From positions 31,423,342 through 31,487,341 of the forward strand of contig NC_035172.2 in NCBI RefSeq assembly GCF_001659605.2: a DNA stretch of 64,000 nt. The letters run 5' to 3'. Shown in pieces: positions 35,575 to 46,579 of this stretch (its first letter is position 1; the number at the start of each line of letters is the position of its first letter). The notes beneath the pieces are model-generated. The model ran no database searches. It was given only the letters and a program-made list of their open reading frames with translations, and had not been told where the DNA came from. Position numbers and translations under genes: made by a program. The DNA comes from Manihot esculenta (taxonomy: Eukaryota > Streptophyta > Magnoliopsida > Malpighiales > Euphorbiaceae).

Positions 35575-38500
35575 ATGAGGGGAACTCGTCGATCAACAAG
35601 ATTGACTGGAGTGCCACCTGAGGATGAGGGCATGAGCGCCCGTCCTCCTACATTGCCTAGGGCAATGTCTAGTAGATCTAACAGAGAAAGAGCAATAAGA
35701 GACCCTAGAAGGTCTCTGGATCTGGGTAGGAGCAGATCAGTGAGGGGAACAGTTCAGGGAGGAATGTCAGAGGACATGGGGGATGATATAGATGTAGAGC
35801 AGAGGAGGGATGGCAGTTTGGGAGTTAGCATGTCAGAAGAGGGAATGGAAGAATCCCAAGGAGGCACTCAGGCCTCGGGATTTGTTCAGCCACCCCACTA
35901 CCCACACTTCTCACAAAATCCCGGGTATTCGATGGGAGGTACATCGGATTACCCTAGTTTCACCCCTTATCCCACACAGATGCCATACCCACCCTACTAC
36001 CCACCATATTCACAATACCCAATGTATCCACCCCCACCCTACTATCCAAATCCAGCAAACCCTACCTCAGAAAATGTTGCACCACCTCCACCACCTACGG
36101 AACCAGCAGCCCCAGTTACCCAACCTCCTAGACCTAGCTCAGCCAGTGGGAGCAAGGTCAAGATGACCGACTACATGAAACTGGGTGCTCCTCAGTATGA
36201 AAAAGGGGATGACCCATTTGTGTATCTGGAAAGGGTTAAGGTGATCACAGATGAGATTGGGGCTGATGACAGTAGAGCCATTCAGATGGCTGGGTTCACG
36301 CTTAAGTGCAAGAAGGCACGAGAGTGGTTCAAGAACTATGTGAACCCGAGGGTAGACAGCATGTCTTGGAAAGAGTTTGCAAACGAGTTTGCAGGATGGG
36401 CTTTTCCCGATAGTTCAAGGGAGCTGAAGATGATAGAGTTTGAGCAGTTGAGGCAGACCGATGATATGAGTGTAGAGGAGTTCACAGACAGATTCTTGGA
36501 GCTGTTGCCATTTGCAGGGCAAAATCTTGACTCAGACCAGAAAAGGTCAAGGAGGTATATCATGAAACTCCACTCCAGATATTCCTCCTTGATCCAGTCA
36601 GCAGATAGGGAGAGCTTCCATGCCATAGTGGATATGGCCCGAAAAATGGAGGCCAGTGCCATCGTTCAGGGAGCAGTCAGACAGTTTGTGGCACAGCCTT
36701 CTGGTTCCAAGACCCCAGGCTCTTCTTCTCTGAGTGCAGCAGCTTCAGGTAGCAAAAAGTGGAATAACACCACTAGGAAGCCCAAGAAGAACAAGTTTTA
36801 GAACAAGGTCAAGTCCAGTCTGGGACTAGGGAGTGGCTCAAGCTCTGGCGCGGATAATGCAGTTTGTGCAAAGTGTGGTAGGCCACACAGGGGAGTTTGC
36901 CGGGCTGGAACAACAGCCTGCTTCAGATGCGGGCAAGAGGGACACATGGCTCGGGAGTGTCCTAGGGCAGCCTTTGGAGCATAGTCTCAGCAGACAGCTT
37001 CTGGTAGTGTGGCTCAGCCAGCAGCTCCAGCCGTGACTCAGGCCAGTGGCAGAGGCAGAGGGAGAGGGGCAGCCTCTTCTTCAGCGGGTTTCAGAGGTGA
37101 AGGTCCATCAGCTCTAGCACGGATCTTCACAATGACTCAACAGGAGGCAGATGCATCTAACACCGTGGTGGCAGGTAACTTAGTCATTGGTTGTTCAGAT
37201 GTGTATGCCTTGATGGACCCTGGTGCATCTCATTCTTTTATTGCTCCGAGAACCGTTCAGAGGTTGGGGTTGATGATCTCTGAGTTAGAGTGTCCTCTCT
37301 GGGTCAGTGGACCCAAGTGTGACCCATCAGTGGCAGAGTCAGTCTGCCAGTGCAGTCCAGTCTTTGTTGAGGGGAGATGCCTGTCCGCCGACCTTGTGGT
37401 TCTAGACTTGACAGATTTTGACGTCATTCTAGGGATGGACTGGTTATCTACCCATTGTGCTACCTTGGACTGCAGGGACAAGGTAGTCAGGTTCAGAGGT
37501 CAGGATGGGTCAGAGGTTGTCTTCAGGGGAGACAGGAGGGGTACACCTAGAGGTCTTATATCAGCTCTTCAGGCTCGTAGGTTGCTTAGGAAGGGATGTC
37601 AGGGGTATTTGGCTCATGTGAGAGAGCTTAATAATCAGGTTAGAGAGCCCGCCTCGGTGCCAGTGGTTAGAGAGTTTCCAGACGTCTTCCCAAACGAGCT
37701 GCCAGGTTTACCACCTGCTAGGGAGATAGAGTTCGAGATAGAATTGATGCCTGGAACCCGACCGATCTCTATCCCTCCCTACAGGATGGCTCCAGCTGAG
37801 TTGAAGGAATTGAAAGAACAGTTGCAAGAGCTGGTAGAAAAGGGCTTCATCCGACCGAGCACCTTACCTTGGGGTGCACCAGTCTTGTTTGTCAGAAAGA
37901 AGGATGGATCCCTTAGGCTTTGTATCGACTACAGGCAGTTGAACAAAGTCACTACCAAGAATAAGTAGCCGTTGCCTAGGATCGACGATCTATTTGACCA
38001 GCTAGCCGAGCAGGTTGTTTCTCCAAAATAGATCTGAGATCGGGGTACCATCAGCTAAGGATAAGGGAAGAAGATGTGCCAAAGACAGCTTTCAGGACCA
38101 GATATGGGCATTTTGAGTTCCTTGTAATGCCGTTCGGGTTAACCAACGCCCCTGCAGCATTCATGGATCTCATGAACAGAGTGTTTAGTCAGTACCTGGA
38201 TCACTTTGTTATTGTCTTCATAGATGATATCTTGGTGTATTTCAGGAATGCAGAGGAGCATGCCCATCATCTGAGGTTGGTTCTACAGACCTTGAGGGAA
38301 CATGGCTTGTATGCCAAGTTCTCCAAGTGTGAGTTCTGGCTGAGGAGCATTTCATTCTTGGGGCATGTAGTGTCAGAGAACGGGATAGAGGTGGACCCCA
38401 AGAAGGTAGAAGCTGTGGCTAACTGGCCTAGACCCACTTCAGTGACGGAGATCAGGAGTTTCTTGGGTTTGGCAGGTTACTACAGGAGGTTCGTTCAGGA

Positions 38501-39040
38501 CTTCTCGAAAATAGCAGCTCCTCTGACCAGGTTAACCAGGAAGAATCAGAAGTTTGTGTGGACCGACCAGTGCGAAGAGAGTTTTGAAGAGCTTAAGAAG
38601 AGGTTGACTTCAGCACCAGTGTTAGCTCTGCCATCTAGTGATGAGGACTTTACAGTCTTTTGTGATGCGTCCCGTGTGGGACTGGGTTGTGTACTAATGC
38701 AGAATGAGAGGGTGATTGCTTATGCTTCTAGGCAGCTGAAGAAGCATGAGTTGAATTACCCCACACATGACCTTGAGATGGCAGCAGTAATCTTTGCACT
38801 CAAGATGTGGAGGCACTACCTCTATGGGGTAAAATGTGAGATCTTTACAGATCATAAAAGCCTGCAGTACATCCTGAGTCAAAGAGATTTGAATTTGAGA
38901 CAGAGGAGATGGGTAGAGCTGCTGAGTGACTATGATTGTAAGATTCAGTATCATCCGGGTAAGGCGAATGTTGTGGCAGACGCCCTAAGCCGGAAGTCAC
39001 TAGGCAGTCTATCCCACATCACGGCAGAGAGGAGACCAGT
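35575..39040 (+). pseudogene. gag-pol: Element C gag-pol, 5' part (Gag, protease, RT, RNase H)
   Basis: Starts at the ATG of MRGTRR, nine bases after a 3' splice-like TTTCAG. Gag has AREWFKNYV and WAFPDSSRE and two zinc knuckles (36866-36960). The protease has [14 protein letters not shown] and RNase H follow up to ...AERRPV at 39040, where element F cuts it. Lesions: TAG 36799-36801 (Trp in KKNKFW), TAG 36982-36984 (Gln), TAG 37966-37968 (Tyr in NKYPLP), and a 1-bp deletion near 38007 in the DQLAGAG region, after which the frame resumes to 39040. The reading continues in register at 53635. Confidence 0.92.
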
Positions 39041-40207
39041 TGTAATACCCGGCTAGAGTCCGGCATCGGAATTCCTGTCGTCCGGTGGGATCTCGGGTGT
39101 CAGAAGTATCTAGAAGGGTACTTCATGTGTTTTCTAAGTGGTTTTAATGGTTTAAGGACTAAGGTTTTGAAAGAAAAGCATTATGGGAGAACTAGCAAGT
39201 TCGGCCGCCGAAGGTGACTTTCGGCCGCCGAACCTTGCATGGATTCGGCTTCACGTTTGGCCGCCGAAGGAGGTCTGGCCAGCCCCCTTTAAATGGTCAA
39301 AGGTCGGTGATTTGGATAAGTTTTCCATTTTCTCCACCAGAGGTGAGGCTCTGAGTCTCCTTGGGAGATTTTCATGTTCTTCCATAACTTTTTCCAAGTT
39401 TTAAAGAGTTTATGTTTGTTTTTGAAGGTTTTAAGCAAAAAGAGCTAAGTTTGGAAGTTTGAAGGTTTGGAAGCTTGAATCTTCATAACTCCACGTTAGG
39501 ATCGTCTGATCTCTTGTTTGGAAGAGGTAAGTGAAGATCCTGACCTTCCTTACTTGTGTTTTTAAGGTTTTATGAAGTTTGGATGGGTAGTATGCATGTT
39601 TAGGTTTAAGGGAGGTTTTGTTGATCTTTGGTGTCACAGCATGTTTAAGTGTTCTTTGATGTGTTTGTTTGGGGTTTTAGGTGAGTTTTGGACCCCTTTG
39701 TGCATATATATGTGTATATGCTAGTTGGGAGTAGTTGATATGCATGTTATAGGAATTTTGGGCAAGGTTGCATGAAGCAGAGCAAGGTTCTGCCCTTCGG
39801 GCAAAACCAGGTTCGGCCGCCGAAGGAAGGTTCGGCCGCCGAACCCCTTCAGGAGGCAGTTTCGGCTGCCAAAGCTTGCCCCCGAAAGCTAGGCTTTCGG
39901 TTTAGAAAAGGACTTTCGGCCGCCAAAAGAGGAAGTTCGGCCGCCGAAAGTGTGTGAGTTTCGTCTCTGGACGAGACCTTCGGCCGCCGAAGGTGCCGCC
40001 GAACATGCATGAGTTTCGTCTCTGGAGGGGGGTTTCGGCCGCCGAACCAGCCGCCGAAAGTGCCCTGTCCAGCCGTTTCTTGCATGTGTTTGTGATTGTT
40101 TTAGGACCTTTTAGAGGGGTTTTGGGGAGTTTCTTAGAGTCGTGTTTATGATAGTTTGAGCCCTCATATAGTCCATCTGTGTAGGAATGGACCAGAGGAA
40201 TCAGAGT
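39041..40207 (+). repeat. Element F 5' LTR, part 1
   Basis: Starts TGTAATACCCGG. Instead of a clear TATAAA it has TTTAAAT at 39288-39294 in the position of the TATA box of the other LTRs. A strong 5' splice site (GAAGAG then GTAAGTGAAG) is at 39536/39537; the 3' LTR has GTAATTG there. Cut by G after 40207. Confidence 0.93.
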
Positions 40208-40595
40208 TGTAACGACCCGGAAACCGGTACCCCTTAGTAACGGTCCGAACCATCACTGGCACTAGGATCCAGATCGGCTTAAGGCCGCCGGGACCCGTAG
40301 TCAGCCAACTATACTCTCTGTGTACCTGATAAATCCCATACATGATACAAAACGACTCAACAATCCTGTAAAACTCTGTAGGCTTAACTGCTGCTACTCA
40401 GATATGTCAATCTGAAATGGCCCTCAGGGCCTATACCAGGGACTACTATCTGCTGTGGGTCAAGGGATTGAAACCCTTTTAATCTGTAACACATCCCATT
40501 GGTATCTCATCAAAGCCATACGTTAAGCCCAACTCACACATTTCTCATCAAGAAACGTAAAACAGGATGCATGTACAAAGGGATTAATCATACAT
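40208..40595 (-). repeat. Inverted U5-like end of element G
   Basis: Read on the minus strand it ends GGATCCTAGTGCCAGTG...CCGGGTCGTTACA, matching the last 390 bp or so of the LTRs of this superfamily. It is joined directly to the plus-strand gag remnant near 40595. The primer site and gag start are absent. Confidence 0.75.
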
Positions 40596-40601
40596 CATAC
40601 T

Positions 40602-41807
40602 ATGGCAAAGACACGTAGAAGGGGAGTTGTGCAAAGTGGTATGTCAGGGTTTAGGAGAGTCCTAGAGGAGGATGTGCAGAGCAGAGATGGTAGTTTTGGC
40701 AGGAGCAGGTTAGGAGGAGATATGGGTGAGTCTCAAGGAGGCACTCAGGCCTCGAGATTTGTTCCACCTCAGTATCCACCCTACCAGTGGGGGGCAGAGT
40801 ACCCGATGAGAGGTACATCAGAGTTTCCTAGTTATCACCCATATCCCACCTTTATGCCCTATCCTTCCTTTTATCCGCCATATCCACCGCCACATGCATA
40901 GTATACCATGTTTCCACCCTTCTTTGGTTATCCAAGTTTAGCAAACCCTACCTCAGGGGATGTTGCACCTCCTCCACCACTAATAGAACCAGTAGCCCCA
41001 GTTGTCCAAATACCTGAGCCTAGTTCACCTGGAGGAAGTAGGGTACAGATGACAGACTATTTGCGGTTAGATGTTCCCAAGTTTGAGACTGGTGATGACC
41101 CTTTTGAGTATCTCAGAATGGTCAAGATGATAACTGATGAGTTGGGAGCCAGTGAGCGTAGAGCCATTCAGATGGCAGGGGTCACATTGAAATGTGAAAA
41201 GGCAAGGGAATGGTTCAACCAGTATGTGAACCCGAGGGTCGAAAGCTTATCCTGGGAGCAGTTTGCAACAGAGTTTGCTGAAGGGGCTTTTCCAGATAGC
41301 ACAAGGAAGAGGTTCCACGATATAGTAGATATGGCACAGAAGAGAGAAGCTAGTGCCAAACTTGCAGGGACAAGTGATGTGAATCTCTCCCCTCTACATG
41401 AGGCTGGTATAGAAAGGAAGAAGGGAGGTAGAGGCCTCAGACGATCAAAGAAGAACAAGTTCTGGAAGCAGATCAAGTCTGGTCTGGGAATAGGTGAGGG
41501 ATCGAGCTCTGGTTTGAACAACTCCAAATGTTCGAGGTGCGGTAGGCCGCACAAGGGAGTCTGTTTAGTAGGGACAACAGCATGTTTCAGGTGCGGACAA
41601 GAGGGGCACATAGCACGTGAATGTTCCACCGCGACTTTGATAACACAGTCCCAGCAGACAGCCTCAGACAGAGTGACTCAGCCAGGAGCTTTAGCCTTGG
41701 CGTTGGGCAGAGGGAGCGAGATCACTCCTTCTTCCACAGGTTCCCCAGGTGACGGTCCATCAGTACCAGCACGGATCTTCGCTTTGACACATCGGCCATG
41801 GCGGTGA
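40602..41807 (+). pseudogene. gag: Element G shortened gag
   Basis: This plus-strand frame runs from the middle of the Gag N-terminal region (the MRGTRR start is missing) through the proline/tyrosine-rich stretch, Retrotrans_gag (DDPFEYLRMVK, AREWFNQYV) and two zinc knuckles ([26 protein letters not shown] at about 41530-41625) to PARIFALT, just before where protease would start. A TAG at 40899-40901 interrupts it. Compared with F, about 65 residues after FPDS are missing without loss of frame. Whether any product is made is unknown; the start used would have to be the ATG at 40602 or an internal one. Confidence 0.8.
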
Positions 41808-43850
41808 CAGGTATGTTTCACTTCCATATGTTTTGATGTGTCTACTCTTAGAGACTCTGATGCTTTGTTTTCCTTTGTGCTGTGAGGGATTAGACTGTCC
41901 TCTTTAGGTCAATAGACCCAGGTGTGAGCCATCAGCGGCAGAGTTAGTCTGCCAATTGAGTTCAGTGTTAGTTCAGTGCTAGTTGTGAGTAGGTGCCTTC
42001 CAACTGACCTAGTGGTTCTAGAGTGATTGATTGACATCATTCTAGGGGTGGATGGGCTAGCTACTCATAGTCTTGCTTGAGATAGCAGAGACAGAGTCAT
42101 CAGGCGTAGAGATCAGGGTGACTCACAAGTGGTATGTTGAGGGGACAGTGTAGAGATGTCTGAAATGTAATATCAGCCCTCTAGGCTCGTAAACTGATTA
42201 GGCGAGGTTATCAGAGGTTTCGTGCTTATGTGAGAGAGTATAGCAGTTTGTCAGATTAGGAGGGGAACCAGGTTGAGTGCCCACAGCCAGAGAAAAGTTT
42301 TAGATGTTGTTCCAAACAAGCCGTCGGGTTTACCACCTGCTAAGAGACTAGAATGGGATATAGGACTGATGTCTAAACCCAGAACCATTCTTAGTCTTCT
42401 CTGCAGGATGACACCAGAGAGAGATAGAAAAAGCCAAACGAGTAAGTAACTAGAGTTGGTAAGATAGTTGCTTGAGAGTGTTGCTATGAGATGCTAGGGC
42501 CTTGGATTTTATCCAGGTATAGGGAGAATGATCTCTCATCTCCGAGTGCAGCCCTCAAGGATAATCAATAAGTCAGAGAACAAAAGAAGAAAGAAAAGAA
42601 TAAGAATAAGTGTACGTGTAGGAGGAGCTTTCAGTTTACTCTGGGATTAGGTGGTAGTTGAGACAGAGAAAAGAGTCAGTCTTTTCTGCAGTAGATTCCT
42701 GAGGGAAGATTCATTAGCTTTAGCTTGGATCTTCATCCTGACTCAGTAGGAGGCTTACACATCGAACACGGTGACGTCAGATACGTGCACTTGAGGGTGT
42801 TCAGATGTGTAGGTTATCGTGGACCCTAATGTTTCTTTCCCTGTTGTGAGCCGTAGATAGAGGGGGGTTTGATGACTTCTGGGCTTCGAGTGTTTTCTCT
42901 GGGTTAGTGGACCCGAGTATGATCCATCTGAGGCAGCGTCAGTCAGTTCAACTTAGAGTTTGTGGTGAGTAGATGCAATCCAGCTGACCTTATGGTTCTA
43001 GAGTTGACTGGTGATGTCAATCTAGGGCGGATTGGCTAACTACTCATGGTACTACCTATGTCTGCAGAGACAAGGTAGGAGAGTTTAGAGTTCAGAGACT
43101 AAGATGGATCAGAGGCAGTCCGTTAGAGGGACAGTATAGGGGTGCCTAGAAGTTAATGTCAGCCCATTAGGCTCATCGTTTACACAGGAAAGGTTGTCAA
43201 AGGGTTCTAGCTCTTGTGCACATGTTTAGAGTCAGGTCAGGGAATCAGTCTCAATGCCCGTTGCTACTGAGTTCTAGATGTTTTTGCCCAGACGAGCTGT
43301 CAGGTTTACCATCTGTCAGGGAGTCAGAGTGTGGAATAGAAATGGTGTCTGGACGCGGAACTATTTCTTTCCTTCTACCCTACAGGATGGCACCTGCAGA
43401 GAGAGCATAGTCAGAGTAGTATAGAAAAGCTTGGTAGATAAAGGTTCTATCCGACCTAGTACCTCACCCTGAAATGTTCCAGTGTTGGTGTGAGAAACGA
43501 AGGATGAAACCTTGAGGTTTTGTAATGACTGTGAGCAGTTGATGCAAAATCACTACCAAGGATATGTGTTCTCATGTCGAATTGATGATGATAGATCTGA
43601 GATTCGGACACTATGTGCTGAGAGGTAGAGAAAAGCAATTGAATAGAGCTGAGATCAGAGTTGTAGTGAAACGTCTAAAACAGAGGTAAGGGGTAAAACT
43701 GCTCAACGACTCTGGGTGAGGCAGAGTAGATGTTAGCTGCACTCAATCAAAAGTCGTTGACCAGTGTAGTTACAAGTCCTTACTTCAGACTGACGATCGG
43801 TTGGATCAGCTGGCAGAAACCAGTTGTTTTCCAAGGTAGGTCTGATATCT
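41808..43850 (+). pseudogene. Element G decayed protease/RT remnants, partly duplicated
   Basis: Translating in all three forward frames shows broken pieces of gag-pol full of stops. Protease-to-linker pieces occur twice: about 41890-42420 and again about 42700-43400 (second copy with a SNTV-like start, LMVLELTG, and CPDELSGLPS...PYRMAPAE). RT beginnings follow at about 43440-43520 (KGSIRPSTSP) and about 43780-43845 (DQLAET). No piece is functional. Confidence 0.7.
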
Positions 43851-44344
43851 GAGTGCTAGAATAGTCCAGTGTAGGTAGAAAGGAATCAAAAGAGAGAAAG
43901 CCAGGAGACGAAAAAACAAAAGAAGAAAAAAAGAAGACGGGCAAGGATCAGAATGCGCAGCAAAAGCAAATAAATAGAGAAGCATGCCCCTTATCTATGA
44001 CGTAGTGTAGACTTTATGCGAAGACGGCATCGAGGCCAAGTTTTAACAGACGAGTTCGGTTAAAATAGTCAGACAGGTAAAGCTAGAGGCAAGGACAGAA
44101 GAGTATGAAGACAGCAAAGAAGAATCAAAGAGAAAGAAACGTTAGCAATCAGTGTAAAGTGTGAACACAGAGTAAGTAGTTCAGGGCAACAGAGTTAGGA
44201 AGTATAGATAACCCGAGAGGGTTTCCGTCAGTAATCTCTGTGTCTCTTTGCAGAGGAAGGTGTTAGGCTTTCCTTACTTTCTTATTTGCATATGTGTTTA
44301 TTGTGTGAACAATCGAGGACGAATGTTCTTAAAGGGGGGAAGAA
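43851..44344 (+). other. Element G purine-rich segment, hairpin and polypurine tract
   Basis: 43870-44180 is purine-rich low-complexity sequence with no recognisable domain. At about 44309-44328 lies a weakened version of the PPT-adjacent hairpin (AACAATCG, AGGA, CGAATGTT), followed by TTAAAGGGGGGAAGAA and the LTR start at 44345. Confidence 0.65.
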
Positions 44345-44817
44345 TGTAATACCCGGCAGATTCAGACATCGGAATTTCTACCGTCCGGTGGAATTCGAGG
44401 ATGTCAGAGGTTTCTAGAAGGGTAAGAGAAAGGTTTTCTAAAATATTTTCAAGTATTTTAAAGGTTTTGAATCAAACCGGATTGAGGTTTGAAGAGAAAG
44501 GGCAAAGGAGACATTTGCCAGGTTCGGCCCCCGAATGTTAAAGTTCGGCCGCCGAAAGTGCCCAATGTTCGGCCCCCGAAGGTTAAGTTCGGCCCCCGAA
44601 AGTTGCATGGTTTTGCATGCAGTTTCGGCAGCCGAAGCTGAGGAAGTCGGCTAGTTGTGCATGCTCCTCAGTCCGTGATTTGGCCAGGTGTTTGCCTCCA
44701 GATCAAGGCTAGAGGATAAGGCCACATCTCCCATGACTCATCTGCAAGCTTTTATCAGCTTAGGCAGAAGGTTGGTCGTGATTTGAGTGAGTTGAATGTT
44801 TTTGAGAGAAAATAAGA
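44345..44817 (+). repeat. Element G U3 palindrome, left arm
   Basis: 473 bp, starting TGTAATACCCGGC. Its reverse complement is 44996-45468 with one mismatch noticed by eye (cacatctcc versus cacgtctcc). The LTR sequence continues beyond the arm to 44995, forming the 178-bp loop. Contains TTCGGCCGCCGAA and TTCGGCCCCCGAA motifs. Confidence 0.93.
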
Positions 44818-44995
44818 GTTGTGAGGGTTTGAAGCTTTGGAGGAGGAGTTGCTGAGTTTGCTTGTTCCTCTTCTGATTTCAGGAGGTAAGGGACGTCTTG
44901 AAGTTTGTTTTAATGAGTTTTTAAAGAGGTTATGGGAGTGTATGCATGAGTTGCATGCTTAGGTTAGTTTTGATGTTTTAATGGTGAAAGCATGA

Positions 44996-45468
44996 TCTTA
45001 TTTTCTCTCAAAAACATTCAACTCACTCAAATCACGACCAACCTTCTGCCTAAGCTGATAAAAGCTTGCAGATGAGTCATGGGAGACGTGGCCTTATCCT
45101 CTAGCCTTGATCTGGAGGCAAACACCTGGCCAAATCACGGACTGAGGAGCATGCACAACTAGCCGACTTCCTCAGCTTCGGCTGCCGAAACTGCATGCAA
45201 AACCATGCAACTTTCGGGGGCCGAACTTAACCTTCGGGGGCCGAACATTGGGCACTTTCGGCGGCCGAACTTTAACATTCGGGGGCCGAACCTGGCAAAT
45301 GTCTCCTTTGCCCTTTCTCTTCAAACCTCAATCCGGTTTGATTCAAAACCTTTAAAATACTTGAAAATATTTTAGAAAACCTTTCTCTTACCCTTCTAGA
45401 AACCTCTGACATCCTCGAATTCCACCGGACGGTAGAAATTCCGATGTCTGAATCTGCCGGGTATTACA
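44996..45468 (-). repeat. Element G U3 palindrome, right arm
   Basis: 473 bp inverted copy of 44345-44817, ending GGGTATTACA at the element border, followed by TSD agagt. Confidence 0.93.
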
Positions 45469-45473
45469 AGAGT

Positions 45474-46351
45474 GGTCATCAGTGAGCATAGTTCAGAACC
45501 TGCAAGGTTAGTTCAGAGTCAGCAAAGGTGAGTGGAACTATGACTTTTTCACTAATGTTCATGACATGATTCATGCATCATGATGTACTTAGGATGTTTG
45601 CATTAGAGATCACGAATATGCTACATTTATTTGACTTGTGACATGAAGGAATGGACATTGCACGGATTCGAATAACCCTGTAGTTGTGTGTACTGAAGTC
45701 CCGCGAGCCTTCGGGCCGGGCATAAGGATGTGTGTACTGAAGTCCCGCGAGCCTTCGGGCCGGGCAAAGTTGCATGATACTGAAGTCCCGCGAGCCTTCG
45801 GGCCGGGCAAAGCTTGCATGATAGGGTATTCGCTTCCGTCCGTTCCATGCCGTGATTACCTGAGAAATGATGCATTCCATGAGAGCATATTTTATTCTCC
45901 ACTCACTGGGCTAGTTGAGCTCATCCCTCTCCCCTCATCCCAGTATTGCAGGTTTCAGTCATCAGAGTTCAGAGAACAAGGGTAGCAGAGGATAGAAGGA
46001 TTGAAGGATATGTAATAGCTAGTGTGGACATGACTTGTTATGAGATAGATTGTACAGTGTATAGATTGTGCTTGACTAGTTTGCTAGTGCCCTAGTGTAT
46101 GCATGATCATTTTATGAAAATGTTTTATGAAATGTATGTGATGGAAACCAGGCTTAACATATAATGAGTATCGTATGCACAGGTTAAGCCTGGAAAAGAA
46201 AAGAAAGTTTTAAATTTTTACAGAAAATGTATGATCATGTATGAGTTTTCACAGGTACACAGAGTTCACAGTAGGCTTACTACGGGTCCCGGCGGCCTTA
46301 AGCCGATCTGGATCCTAGTGCCGGTAATGGTTCGGTTTCTGGGCTGTTACA
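45474..46351 (+). repeat. Element F 5' LTR, part 2
   Basis: Continues after the second agagt (45469-45473) to GGGCTGTTACA at 46351. Carries three copies of a 'gaagtcccgcgagccttcgggccgggca' repeat at 45687-45810. Confidence 0.93.
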
Positions 46352-46354
46352 GAG

Positions 46355-46366
46355 TGGTATCAGAGC
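46355..46366 (+). promoter_or_regulatory. Element F primer-binding site
   Basis: TGGTATCAGAGC, three bases after the LTR. Standard initiator Met tRNA site. Confidence 0.9.
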
Positions 46367-46579
46367 ACAAGGTTCGTATGGTCGGACCTATAGAGAAAGA
46401 GGGGCTCATAGAGGTTTTAGTTGGTCAAGCACAATAGGAAAAACATGTCCACTAGGATAGGATGTTAGTCCTGTCTTTTGATGATGATGTGACATGCCCT
46501 GCTTTATGCATGTGCATTCTGATATGTGATGTTTATGTGCTTACGTGCTATGCTATATGTTGTTTTTCAGTGAGTTCAG

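Larger units (their letters stand above)
40208..45468. mobile_element. Element G: rearranged Ty3-derived insertion with palindromic U3 ends
   Basis: A 5261-bp unit with TSD agagt (40203-40207 and 45469-45473). It starts TGTAACGACCCGG, which is an LTR end in reverse, and ends CGGGTATTACA, which is an LTR start in reverse. Inside, everything is plus-strand: a shortened gag (40602-41807), decayed protease/RT pieces (41880-43850), PPT (44331-44343) and an LTR start (44345-44995), which then folds back into an inverted copy of its first 473 bp (44996-45468). No normal LTR pair exists. Its LTR start (CGGCAGATTCAGACATCGG) is a subfamily different from the other elements here. Confidence 0.85.

Noticed and set aside
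40208..45468. Reading G as an ordinary minus-strand element with two LTRs
   Set aside because: Its gag, PPT and LTR start are on the plus strand, and no direct LTR pair exists; only the outer ends look minus-oriented.
45578..45985. Short frames with repeated 'ARPEGSRDFS'-like peptide (also 52856-53263)
   Set aside because: Result of the three-copy U5 repeat of element F's LTRs being open in several frames.
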